Part shown: piece after piece, positions 26,526 through 34,091 of the stretch
Layout: the number at the start of each line of letters is the position of its first letter
Numbering within the stretch: the stretch's first letter is position 1
Source: Gammaproteobacteria bacterium
GTDB taxonomy: Bacteria; Pseudomonadota; Gammaproteobacteria; Steroidobacterales; Steroidobacteraceae
Direction: 5' to 3'
DNA length: 64,000 nucleotides
NCBI GenBank assembly: GCA_017577615.1
Contig: PKRE01000002.1
Span: forward strand, 310,001 to 374,000
Notes under the pieces: model-generated
Databases searched by the model: none
Told to the model about the DNA's origin: nothing
What the model saw: only the letters and a program-made list of their open reading frames with translations
Program-made: the position numbers and the translations under genes

Positions 26526-27247
26526 GGCCGCAACTCCTCTGCAGAGATTGTGTTCTCGAGCATGGCCTTGCCGCTGATGACTGCGGCGGCGCCACACTCC
26601 TGCAACGATCGAAGATCGGCGCCAGTGGCCACGCCGCCCGAGGCTTGCCAGGCGATGTTCGGAAAACGCCGCACCGCCTCGCGATACAGCTCCAGGTTGG
26701 GCCCGCTCAGGGCGCCATCGCGTGAGACGTCCGTGCAAAGCACATGCTTCAGTCCCCGCGGAGCATAGTATTCGACTTGTTCCCAGAGCGAGATCGACGA
26801 GGTCTGTTGCCAACCATGCGTCGTCAAGCGCGGTGTCCCGGATGCATCGATGCGCACATCGAGCGCAAGCACGAGTCGCTCTGGCTCGATCTCACCCAAC
26901 CAGCGGGCGACTTCCTCCGGCTGTGTGGCGGCGACACTGCCGATCACGGCCCGCTCGACACCGAGTGCCAAAAGCGATCGTACGCGCTCGAGATTTCGCA
27001 AGCCGCCGCCTACCTGTAGCCGCGCGATACCGCGTGCTGCGAGCTGCTCTACCGCTTGACGATTGGGCTGCTCGCCATCTCGCGCCCCGTCCAGGTCGAC
27101 GACGTGCACCCTTCTTGCGCCGAGCGCCGCATAGCGCTCGAGCACGGTTACGGGGTCATCGGAATAGACTGTTTCTGCTGCAAAGTCGCCCCTGAGTAGG
27201 CGGACGCAGCGGCCGGCCTTGAGGTCGATGGCTGGAATGAGCTCCAT
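26489..27247 (-). CDS. hisA: ProFAR isomerase
   Basis: 252 residues, a TIM barrel. The catalytic Asp is in M-E-L-I-P-A-I-D-L-K (about 8) and the second acidic site in C-T-D-V-S-R-D-G (about 130). The phosphate loop is V-G-G-G-L-R. It performs the Amadori rearrangement before the HisF/HisH step. The start at 27247 is fixed by the conserved N terminus. It follows hisH by 37 bases. Confidence 0.96.
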   Translation of the reverse strand: MELIPAIDLKAGRCVRLLRGDFAAETVYSDDPVTVLERYAALGARRVHVVDLDGARDGEQPNRQAVEQLAARGIARLQVGGGLRNLERVRSLLALGVERAVIGSVAATQPEEVARWLGEIEPERLVLALDVRIDASGTPRLTTHGWQQTSSISLWEQVEYYAPRGLKHVLCTDVSRDGALSGPNLELYREAVRRFPNIAWQASGGVATGADLRSLQECGAAAVISGKAMLENTISAEELRPFLPNASSRVST

Positions 27248-27284
27248 TGATCTATGCCTGGTACTTGACGTGATCTGCAGCGCT

Positions 27285-27878
27285 TCAAAGTCGCAGGAAG
27301 TTTCGCAGCAACAATGAGCCAGTTTGCGCTGAGCGCTCCGGATGGAATTGCACGCCGTAGATGTTGTCTCGCTGCACGATGGCAGAGAACGTCTCACCGT
27401 ATGTGCACCAGGCCATGGTGATATCGCTGGTCGGCACACAGTAACTGTGGACGAAATACACGTATGCGCCGGGCTCGATGTCGGCCAGGAGTGGGCTACG
27501 CTCGACGAACTCGAGCTGATTCCAACCCATGTGCGGAATCGTCAGGCCGGGCTTGTCATCGAAGCGCTTGACACGCCCCGGCAGCAGCCCGAGACAGTCG
27601 ACATCACCCTCGTCTGATGCTTCGAACAGCAGCTGCATGCCGACGCAAATTCCCAGGATCGGCTGAGTCAGCGTACGTATCGTGTCGATCAGTCCGGCCT
27701 TGCGCAGACGTTCCATACAGTCCGCTGCCGTGCCGACCCCCGGCAGGAGCACATGACTCGCTTCGCGCAGCGCGCTCGAGTCCGACGTCAGGACCGAGTC
27801 GACGCCGAGTCTTTCGAGTGCAAAGCGCAGCGATGCGATGTTCGCGCCGCCGCTGTCGATGATGGCCACGCGCGTCAC
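27285..27878 (-). CDS. hisH: Imidazole glycerol-phosphate synthase glutaminase subunit
   Basis: 197 residues of the class I glutamine amidotransferase fold: nucleophile Cys in G-I-C-V-G-M-Q (about 80), with His and Glu in V-Q-F-H-P-E-R-S near the C terminus. GTG start at 27878 overlaps the hisB stop (GTGA). Feeds ammonia to HisF. Confidence 0.95.
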   Translation of the reverse strand: MTRVAIIDSGGANIASLRFALERLGVDSVLTSDSSALREASHVLLPGVGTAADCMERLRKAGLIDTIRTLTQPILGICVGMQLLFEASDEGDVDCLGLLPGRVKRFDDKPGLTIPHMGWNQLEFVERSPLLADIEPGAYVYFVHSYCVPTSDITMAWCTYGETFSAIVQRDNIYGVQFHPERSAQTGSLLLRNFLRL

Positions 27879-28945
27879 AGAACACCCTTCGTGCTCGGCA
27901 GCTCGGTGCCGCAGATCTGGATCGCCTGACGCAGCGTGCGTCCGAGCCCCTTGAAGCACGCCTCGATCATGTGATGCGTATTCTCACCGGTGACGCGGAT
28001 GTTGATCGCCGCACCAAGCGACTCGGCAAGCGAGCGAAAGAAGTGCGGCACAAGCTCGGTAGGTAGCTGGCCGACTTGATCGCGTCCGAATTTACCCTCG
28101 AACACCGAATAAGGACGTCCGCCGAGGTCGATTGCCACCTGTGCGAGCGATTCATCCATCGGTAACAAGAATCCGTAACGCTGGATGCCACGCTTGTCGC
28201 CGAGCGCCTGCTTGAGCGCCTCGCCCAAGGCGAGGGCGCAATCCTCGACCGTGTGATGCTCATCGATGTGCAGGTCACCCTTGCACGTCAGCTCCAGTGA
28301 GAAACCGCCGTGCTTGGCGATCTGTTCGAGCATGTGATCGAAGAAACCGATGCCGGTGCTGACGCGAATGGGCGACTCGCGATCAAGATCCACCGCAATC
28401 GTAATGTCCGTTTCCTTGGTTGTGCGCGTCACGCGCGCGACACGCTGAGGCCGCGCCAGACGGGCAGCAATCTCGCGCCACGTGAGCCCTTCAGGTCCGC
28501 CGAGTTGCAGGCCGCGCACGCCGATGTTGCGTGCCAGCTCTAGATCCGTGGCGCGATCTCCGATGACATAGCTGGCACTCTTGTCGATCGTTTCCGTGCG
28601 CAGGTATTCGTCGAGCAGACCGGTCTTCGGCTTGCGGCACGAGCAGCCGTCCTCCTCGAAGTGAGGGCAGATGAACTCGCGCTCGAATGTGATGCCTTGT
28701 GAGGCGAGCAGGGCGCGGAGAAACTCGTGCGGCTCCTTGAAGCTCGGTTCCGGAAAGCTCGCCGTGCCGAGCCCGTCCTGATTGCTCACCATCACGAAGG
28801 TATAGCCGGCATCGCGCAGCTGCAGCAATGCAGGAATGACATCTGGCATGAGCGCGAGCTTCTGCAGACTGTCGATCTGCTGATCGGGCGGCTCGACGAT
28901 CAAGGTGCCGTCCCGATCGATGAAAAGAACCTTCTTGCCACTCAT
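27875..28945 (-). CDS. hisB: Bifunctional histidinol-phosphatase / imidazoleglycerol-phosphate dehydratase
   Basis: 356 residues. The HAD phosphatase domain (about 1-165) has D-R-D-G-T-L-I near the start, V-S-N-Q-D-G-L-G and zinc ligands around C-P-H-F-E-E-D-G-C-S-C-R. The dehydratase domain (about 170-356) has the H-H-T-V-E-D-C and H-M-I-E-A metal sites. This is the gammaproteobacterial fused form, covering steps six and eight. ATG 28945 overlaps the hisC stop. Confidence 0.96.
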   Translation of the reverse strand: MSGKKVLFIDRDGTLIVEPPDQQIDSLQKLALMPDVIPALLQLRDAGYTFVMVSNQDGLGTASFPEPSFKEPHEFLRALLASQGITFEREFICPHFEEDGCSCRKPKTGLLDEYLRTETIDKSASYVIGDRATDLELARNIGVRGLQLGGPEGLTWREIAARLARPQRVARVTRTTKETDITIAVDLDRESPIRVSTGIGFFDHMLEQIAKHGGFSLELTCKGDLHIDEHHTVEDCALALGEALKQALGDKRGIQRYGFLLPMDESLAQVAIDLGGRPYSVFEGKFGRDQVGQLPTELVPHFFRSLAESLGAAINIRVTGENTHHMIEACFKGLGRTLRQAIQICGTELPSTKGVL

Positions 28946-30015
28946 GCCGTTGCTCCGCTCGCCTCTCGGATGCTCTTCAGCAGCCGATCGTTCTGTTCTG
29001 GTGTGCCGACCGTGATGCGCACACAGTTTGCAAGACCTGCCTGTGAGCGCGGATCGCGAATGATGAGGCCGGCCGCAGTGGCCGCTTGCAACACACGGTC
29101 GGCATCGGTGCATTCGACGAGGAGAAAGTTGGTAGCGCTGGGCCAAACGCGGCGTATCAGCGGCAGCTGTGACAGCTGCTGCGCAAGGCGCGCGCGCTCG
29201 GCGAGGATGGTTGCAATCCGCGCGCGAGCCTCTTCGCGATGACTTGCATCGGTGAGATCGAGCACGGCTCGGATCGTCGGCTCGGGAATGGCGTAGGGCG
29301 TGAGCACTCGCGCAAGCAGGGACACGATCTCAGGGTGAGCGATCAGCGCTCCGCAACGTGCACCCGCGAGCGCATATGCCTTCGACAACGTTCGCAGCAC
29401 CACCAAATTGGAGTAACGGCCGAGCAGTGTGACGGCGCTTGGCGCGTCGGCGAACTCGATGTATGCCTCGTCCACCACGACGAGCGCTCGGTCTGCCAGC
29501 GCCTGGCAGAGCTGCTCGATGGTGGTGTGCTCGATGAGATTACCGGTGGGATTGTTCGGGGAGCACACGAAGACGATTTTCACGCCGTCGCGCCACGCCG
29601 CAAGCACACCTTCCGTGTCGAAGGCGAAGCCGCGCTCGCGCAGGAGCGGCACCTCGATGACGCCTGCCCCCTGGATGCGCGCGGAGACTTTGTACATGCC
29701 GAAAGTGGGCGGGCAGATGATGACGCTGTCCCGCTCGGCGCGACAGAATGCGCGCACGATCAGGTCGATGCCTTCGTCGCTGCCTCGTCCTACGAGCAAG
29801 TTCTCGGGCGCCACGCCGTACAGCCGTGCCAAGTGAGTCAGGAGCTCTACCGGCTGCGGTTCCGGATAGCGATTGAGGCCTGCGACACTGGTATCCCCGC
29901 TCGCACGCCAGGGCATCTCATTCGCATGCAAGCGTTCCAGCGAAGGCTCCCAGCTGGCGTGTTGATACGGTTGCAGCGCACGTATATCGGGCCGTGCAAG
30001 CTCCAAGATCTTCAT
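28942..30015 (-). CDS. hisC: Histidinol-phosphate aminotransferase
   Basis: 357 residues of fold-type I PLP enzyme: G-R-G-S-D-E-G-I-D for cofactor phosphate binding, S-P-N-N-P-T-G, D-E-A-Y-I-E-F, and the PLP lysine in T-L-S-K-A-Y-A-L-A-G-A-R. It converts imidazole-acetol phosphate to histidinol phosphate. Twelve bases separate it from hisD; it overlaps hisB by four. Confidence 0.96.
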   Translation of the reverse strand: MKILELARPDIRALQPYQHASWEPSLERLHANEMPWRASGDTSVAGLNRYPEPQPVELLTHLARLYGVAPENLLVGRGSDEGIDLIVRAFCRAERDSVIICPPTFGMYKVSARIQGAGVIEVPLLRERGFAFDTEGVLAAWRDGVKIVFVCSPNNPTGNLIEHTTIEQLCQALADRALVVVDEAYIEFADAPSAVTLLGRYSNLVVLRTLSKAYALAGARCGALIAHPEIVSLLARVLTPYAIPEPTIRAVLDLTDASHREEARARIATILAERARLAQQLSQLPLIRRVWPSATNFLLVECTDADRVLQAATAAGLIIRDPRSQAGLANCVRITVGTPEQNDRLLKSIREASGATA

Positions 30016-30027
30016 GACATCCTCAGC

Positions 30028-31338
30028 TCAGGAGCGGGTGAGATGCGCCAGTCGCACTTGCACTGCGTTGGCGTGCGCATCGAGGCCCTCGAGCTCTGCG
30101 ATGCGGATGGCAGTCGGACCGAGATCCTTCAAGCCGTCTGCAGAGAGCTCTTGTACGGTGATCCGCTTCAAGAAGTCACTCAGCGACAAGCCGCTGTAGG
30201 CGCGGGCGAATCCATAGGTCGGGAGCACGTGATTCGTGCCGCTGCAATAATCTCCCATCGTCTCAGGCGTCCAAGGCCCGAGGAACACCGACCCCGCGTT
30301 GCGAACATGAGCAAGCCACGCGCGTGGCTCACGCACTTGCACGATCAGATGCTCAGGCGCGTATGCGTTGCTGACCTCGAATGCTGCCTCGATCGAATCG
30401 ACGAGAATGATGCGACTGTGCTCGATGGCGGCGCCTAACGTGCTCTCACGACCCAACCGTCGCATCTGCGCCTCGATCTCTTTGATGACCGCTTGCGCCA
30501 GCTCGGAAGAGGTTGTGACGAGCATGACTTGCGCATCCGCGCTGTGTTCGGCTTGCGCGAGCAAGTCTGCGGCGACGAAATCGGCGCGCGCGGAGTCGTC
30601 TGCAATCACGAGCACCTCGGACGGTCCTGCAGGCAAGTCGAGCGCGGCGCCTTCGGGATCGTTGGCGCACAGCAACTTTGCTGCCGTCACCCAGGCATTG
30701 CCGGGGCCGAAGACTTTGTCCACTTTCGGGATCGTTTGTGTGCCGTACGCCATGGCGGCGATGGCTTGTGCGCCACCGACCTTGAAGACGCGCTCCACCT
30801 GACACAGCTGCGCCGCCACGAGCACCGCGGGATCGGCAGTGCCGTCCTTGCGAGGCGGCGTGCACAGGATGCGTGTGCGGCAGCCCGCGATCGCAGCCGG
30901 CACGGCCGTCATGATCGCCGCAGAGGGTAGGGGCGCAACGCCCGCCGGCACGTAGAGTCCCACGGCATCGATGGGCCGATAGTGCCTTTCGCACACGACC
31001 CCAGGCGAGGTCTCCAGCACCAGGGTCGGTGCGCGCTGGGCTTCATGGAACGCACGCACGTTCGCGATGGCGCGCTCCAGTGCGGCGATTTGTTCCGCGC
31101 TCAAGGCCGCTTGCGCGGCAGCGTATTCAGACCGAGATACTTCGAGCGCGTCGAGACGCACGCCATCGAAGCGTTCGGTGTACTCATGAAGCGCTGCATC
31201 GCCACGTGTTCGCACGTCCGCGACGATCGCGCGCACCTTTTGCTGCAGCTCCTCGCCATCTTCCTGTGCGGGCCGCCGTAGGGCGGCGCGACGCTCGTCC
31301 GGGGTGAGCTGCGACCAAGAAACAAAGGAAATCGTCAT
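30028..31338 (-). CDS. hisD: Histidinol dehydrogenase
   Basis: 436 residues, usual length. Conserved runs: G-L-Y-V-P-A-G, G-G-A-Q-A-I-A-A-M-A-Y-G-T, D-L-P-A-G-P-S-E-V-L-V-I-A-D and S-A-G-S-V-F-L-G-like P-E-T-M-G-D-Y. Zinc enzyme that oxidises histidinol twice to histidine using NAD. ATG 31338 overlaps the hisG stop (ATGA). The long upstream extension of the frame is not part of the protein. Confidence 0.96.
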   Translation of the reverse strand: MTISFVSWSQLTPDERRAALRRPAQEDGEELQQKVRAIVADVRTRGDAALHEYTERFDGVRLDALEVSRSEYAAAQAALSAEQIAALERAIANVRAFHEAQRAPTLVLETSPGVVCERHYRPIDAVGLYVPAGVAPLPSAAIMTAVPAAIAGCRTRILCTPPRKDGTADPAVLVAAQLCQVERVFKVGGAQAIAAMAYGTQTIPKVDKVFGPGNAWVTAAKLLCANDPEGAALDLPAGPSEVLVIADDSARADFVAADLLAQAEHSADAQVMLVTTSSELAQAVIKEIEAQMRRLGRESTLGAAIEHSRIILVDSIEAAFEVSNAYAPEHLIVQVREPRAWLAHVRNAGSVFLGPWTPETMGDYCSGTNHVLPTYGFARAYSGLSLSDFLKRITVQELSADGLKDLGPTAIRIAELEGLDAHANAVQVRLAHLTRS

Positions 31339-32237
31339 GCGAGCATCTTCTCGACTGGCAGCACGAGGATGGCGCTCGCGCCCGCACTCTTGAGGCTCTC
31401 GAGCGTTTCCCAGAAAACGTTCTCGCGACACACCGCATGCACTGCGACCTTGTCCGTGCTGCCTTCGAGCGGCATGATCGTCGGCGCTTCGCTGCCGGGA
31501 AGCAGCTTGCGGATTTCCGCAAGCTTGGCGCGCGGCGCGTGGAGCATGATGTACTTGCTCTCCTTGACCTGTTGGACGCCGTCGATGCGCATCGTCAGGC
31601 GCCGGATCCATTCTCGCTTCTCAGGCGAAACCGGGACCGGCGTGGCGATGATCGCAGCCTGGCTTTCGAGGATCGTCTCGGCTTCCCACAGACGATTGGC
31701 AGCGAGCGTCGAGCCGGTCGAGACCAAGTCACAGATGAAGTCCGCGCGACCCAAGCGCGGAGCGATCTCGACGGCACCGGAAAGCGTCACGATCTCTGCT
31801 TCGACGTCATGCTCGCGCAGGTAGCGGGCGAGGATGTTGGGGTAAGTCGTAGCAATTCGCTTGCCCCGAAGGGAAGTGACGCCCTTGTATTCCACTCCTT
31901 CGGGCACGGCGATGGACAATCGACAGCGGCCGTAATCGAGCGTCATGAGCAGCTCGAACAGCGGCGAGATTCCGCGCGCCTCGAACGCGAGACGTTTCTC
32001 CTCGATCACGTTCAGGCCGACGATGCCCAGATCGCACACGTCCTGCTGCACGAGATCCGGTATGTCGTCGTCTCGTACGAACAGCACGTCGAAGGGCATG
32101 TTCTCGCCGTAGCACATCAGCTGATCCTTGCCGCGGCTGTACTTCAAGCCGCAGCGGACCAGCAGATCGAGCGAGTTTTCGGTCAGACGGCCGGATTTCT
32201 GAACTGCGACCTTGACGCGCGAGCTTTTGTCGATCAT
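31335..32237 (-). CDS. hisG: ATP phosphoribosyltransferase, long form
   Basis: 300 residues: two periplasmic-binding-protein-like catalytic lobes (about 1-220) and a C-terminal ACT-like regulatory domain (about 225-300), the hexameric long form inhibited by histidine. The PRPP loop region D-L-V-S-T-G-S-T-L is present (about 165). First committed step of histidine synthesis and first enzyme gene in the operon, 75 bases after yerC with no attenuator or histidine-rich leader peptide visible in that gap. Confidence 0.96.
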   Translation of the reverse strand: MIDKSSRVKVAVQKSGRLTENSLDLLVRCGLKYSRGKDQLMCYGENMPFDVLFVRDDDIPDLVQQDVCDLGIVGLNVIEEKRLAFEARGISPLFELLMTLDYGRCRLSIAVPEGVEYKGVTSLRGKRIATTYPNILARYLREHDVEAEIVTLSGAVEIAPRLGRADFICDLVSTGSTLAANRLWEAETILESQAAIIATPVPVSPEKREWIRRLTMRIDGVQQVKESKYIMLHAPRAKLAEIRKLLPGSEAPTIMPLEGSTDKVAVHAVCRENVFWETLESLKSAGASAILVLPVEKMLA

Positions 32238-32312
32238 TGGGCTGATGCCGTTAGAGGTATGAAGGATGTGGCACGTAAGAGGTGCGCCGTACGTTCCATG
32301 TTGGGAGTGCGC

Positions 32313-32630
32313 TCAACTCGTGCGCAGCTCTTTCGTGCGGCTTGCAGCGAGCGCGTAGCCCCCGTGGCCGTTCGTGAGGTACCGAGCGACACGCCCGATC
32401 GTCGTCACACTCACGCCGGTTTGCTTGTGAATCTCGCGATAGGGAACACCTTGCTGGAGCAATCCTACGACTGCCCAACGGTCGGCCAGCGCCTGCAATT
32501 CAGCGGGCGTGCACAGATCCCGAAAGAATGCCCGACATTCCTCGACGGTGCGCAAGGTCAGGATTGCAGAGAACAATGCACGTTCTGCCAACGCTTCCTG
32601 ACGAGGGCTCAATGTGCGGCGTCCTTTCAT
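32313..32630 (-). CDS. TrpR-family regulator YerC, probable repressor of the his operon
   Basis: 105 residues, all helical. The TrpR-like core has the helix-turn-helix G-V-P-Y-R-E-I-H-K-Q-T-G-V-S-V-T-T-I-G-R-V-A-R-Y-L (about 66-90), preceded by the L-A-D-R-W-A-V-V-G-L-L-Q segment of YerC/YecD proteins. It is the first gene of the his transcript and lies immediately beside a 28-bp palindrome. A TrpR-family histidine regulator (HisR) has been predicted in Xanthomonadales. By analogy with TrpR it would bind histidine as corepressor; that is inference. No good ribosome site precedes the ATG. Confidence 0.85.
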   Translation of the reverse strand: MKGRRTLSPRQEALAERALFSAILTLRTVEECRAFFRDLCTPAELQALADRWAVVGLLQQGVPYREIHKQTGVSVTTIGRVARYLTNGHGGYALAASRTKELRTS

Positions 32631-32648
32631 GCGATCGCTTGTAACAAT

Positions 32649-32676
32649 GTATTAATGTATTAATACATTAATACAG
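32649..32676. promoter_or_regulatory. Perfect 28-bp palindrome, candidate YerC/HisR operator
   Basis: The left half is TGTATTAATGTATT and the right half is its exact reverse complement. Inside is a 12-bp palindrome TGTATTAATACA (32657-32668), flanked by a copy of TGTATTAA on the left and TTAATACA on the right. Two overlapping dimer sites are therefore possible. It is an A/T island in GC-rich DNA, 19 bases before yerC and overlapping its probable -10 element. Confidence 0.8.
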
Positions 32677-32695
32677 CCGCTGGGGCCGAGTCAAC
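32669..32695 (-). promoter_or_regulatory. Probable yerC-his promoter
   Basis: On the minus strand TTGACT (32695-32690), a 15-base spacer, then TATTAA (32674-32669). The -10 falls inside the palindrome, so repressor binding would block RNA polymerase. Spacing is short, and an alternative -10 a few bases on is possible. Confidence 0.5.
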
Positions 32696-32721
32696 GCAAG
32701 GTTGCGTGGAGGCTCCGGCAG

Positions 32722-32754
32722 ACACCTGCAGAAAAGCTGCAATGGTGCAGGTGT
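32722..32754. repeat. Inverted repeat between the his and met promoters
   Basis: ACACCTGCA at 32722-32730 and its reverse complement TGCAGGTGT at 32746-32754, with a 15-base spacer. It lies two bases upstream of the metX -35 element. It may be a regulator site or an insulating hairpin. No further evidence. Confidence 0.4.
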
Positions 32755-32756
32755 GA

Positions 32757-32785
32757 TTGCGTAGCAGCCATCCACGTCATAGACT
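32757..32785 (+). promoter_or_regulatory. Probable metX promoter
   Basis: TTGCGT, 17 bases, TAGACT. The expected start site (about 32792) coincides with the 5' strand of the riboswitch P1 helix. Confidence 0.5.
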
Positions 32786-32793
32786 TCGAGACG

Positions 32794-32904
32794 CTCATCG
32801 AGACCGGCTGAGGGGCAGGCCCTTTGAAGCCGGGGCAACCGTCGAAACTAACCACTTCGAAAAGGTGCCAACTCCTGCGGCCGGGTCACCGACCGACAGA
32901 TGAG
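32794..32904 (+). ncRNA. SAM-I (S-box) riboswitch
   Basis: P1 pairs CTCATC (32794-32799) with GATGAG (32899-32904). Inside are S-box core motifs in order: GAGGGGCAGGCCC with TGAAGCCGGGGCAACC closing P2, then AGGTGCCAACTCCTGC for P3/J3-4, and a final GC-rich P4. It binds S-adenosylmethionine and should shut off metX-metB when SAM is plentiful. A hairpin at 32957-32973 with a short T run is a possible expression platform; translational control is the alternative. Confidence 0.9.
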
Positions 32905-32956
32905 TTGCTGCGTAACTCCTTGGTGATCAAGGGGAAAGGGCGCAGCGAACTCTTCA

Positions 32957-32980
32957 CTACGGGCTCTCCGTAGGGTTTCT
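32957..32980 (+). terminator. Candidate riboswitch-controlled terminator
   Basis: CTACGG, loop GCTCT, CCGTAG, followed by GGTTTCT. It lies about 50 bases after the riboswitch and about 60 bases before metX. The T run is short, and no antiterminator pairing with P1 is obvious. Confidence 0.35.
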
Positions 32981-33041
32981 GCGATGCGCAAGCCCAGCGC
33001 GGTGGACGATGGCCGCAAGCGATTTACGGAGTGCTCAATCG

Positions 33042-34091
33042 ATGAATGCTCTGCCCGATGCCGCTTCGGCGTCCGCACCTGAACCGGTGGCGGATCGAGC
33101 TGCACGTGCCCGGGGAGGCATCTGCCTTCTCGAAGGCGATCTTCCGCTGTTCTTCGGCGGCTCGCTATCCGATGTCCGCGTCGCTTGGCGCATGGTGGGC
33201 CCACCCGATGCCCCTGTCGTGGCCGCCCTTGGCGGCATCTCTGCCGGCCGCTACGTCACCAGCGAAGGCGAGATCAAGGGTTGGTGGGCTGGAATCGTCG
33301 GGGACGGCATGGCGCTCGATACCACGCGCTTTCGCGTCCTCGGCATCGACTTTCTGGGTGGCAGCGGAGAGACGACGGGTCCGCGTCCCGGTCAGGCCGA
33401 CTTCCCCTCGATCAGCGCTTACGACCAAGCCGAAGTCCTGCGCCGCTTGCTCGAGCGTCTCGGAATCACTCATCTGGATGCCATCATCGGCGCGTCCTAC
33501 GGCGGTATGGTCGCGCTCGCGTTTGCGGAGCGCTTGCCGGAGCGCGTCGGCCAGATCGTGTCGATCAGTGCCGCAGATCGGCCGCACCCGATGGCGACTG
33601 CTTGGCGCAGCGTGCAACGTGCGATTGTGCGCTACGCCATCTCGCGCGGCGAGGGGCCTGAGGGACTACGTCTTGCGCGAGCCTTGGCGATGGCAACTTA
33701 CCGCAGCCCGCGTGAGTTCGCCGAGCGATTCTCCATGCCGCCCAGCTTGATCGACGGGCGTTATACGTTCCCCGTCGAACGCTATCTGCTTGCCCGTGGC
33801 GATGCCTATGCGGGCAGCTATTGTCCGGAGGCATTCCTCTGCTTGTCCGAGTCCATCGACCTGCATCGGGTCGAGCCAGAGCGCATCGGCGTGCCGGTCA
33901 CGCTCGTGGCGGTGAAGGAGGACCAGCTCGTGCCCCTCGAGGACATGCGCACATTGCGGGATCGGCTCGCCGGTCCAGCGCGACTGTTCGAGATCTCTTC
34001 TCTATACGGGCACGACGCATTCTTGAAGGAAGAGGCGGCGCTCCGTGCGATCTTCGCGGAAGTATTGGGCAGCACGGGAGGCGCCAAATGA
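33042..34091 (+). CDS. metX: Homoserine O-acyltransferase, MetX family
   Basis: About 349 residues of alpha/beta-hydrolase fold. Nucleophile serine is in G-A-S-Y-G-G-M (about 150), with the family runs A-L-G-G-I-S-A-G-R and G-S-G-E-T-T-G-P. Catalytic Asp and His lie near the C terminus (Y-G-H-D-A-F-L-K-E). It activates homoserine for methionine synthesis with acetyl- or succinyl-CoA. The acyl donor cannot be decided by eye, and many gammaproteobacterial members of this branch use succinyl-CoA. ATG 33042 follows GGAG; an ATG 33 bases earlier is possible. It is under the SAM riboswitch and overlaps metB (ATGA). Confidence 0.92.
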   Translation: MNALPDAASASAPEPVADRAARARGGICLLEGDLPLFFGGSLSDVRVAWRMVGPPDAPVVAALGGISAGRYVTSEGEIKGWWAGIVGDGMALDTTRFRVLGIDFLGGSGETTGPRPGQADFPSISAYDQAEVLRRLLERLGITHLDAIIGASYGGMVALAFAERLPERVGQIVSISAADRPHPMATAWRSVQRAIVRYAISRGEGPEGLRLARALAMATYRSPREFAERFSMPPSLIDGRYTFPVERYLLARGDAYAGSYCPEAFLCLSESIDLHRVEPERIGVPVTLVAVKEDQLVPLEDMRTLRDRLAGPARLFEISSLYGHDAFLKEEAALRAIFAEVLGSTGGAK

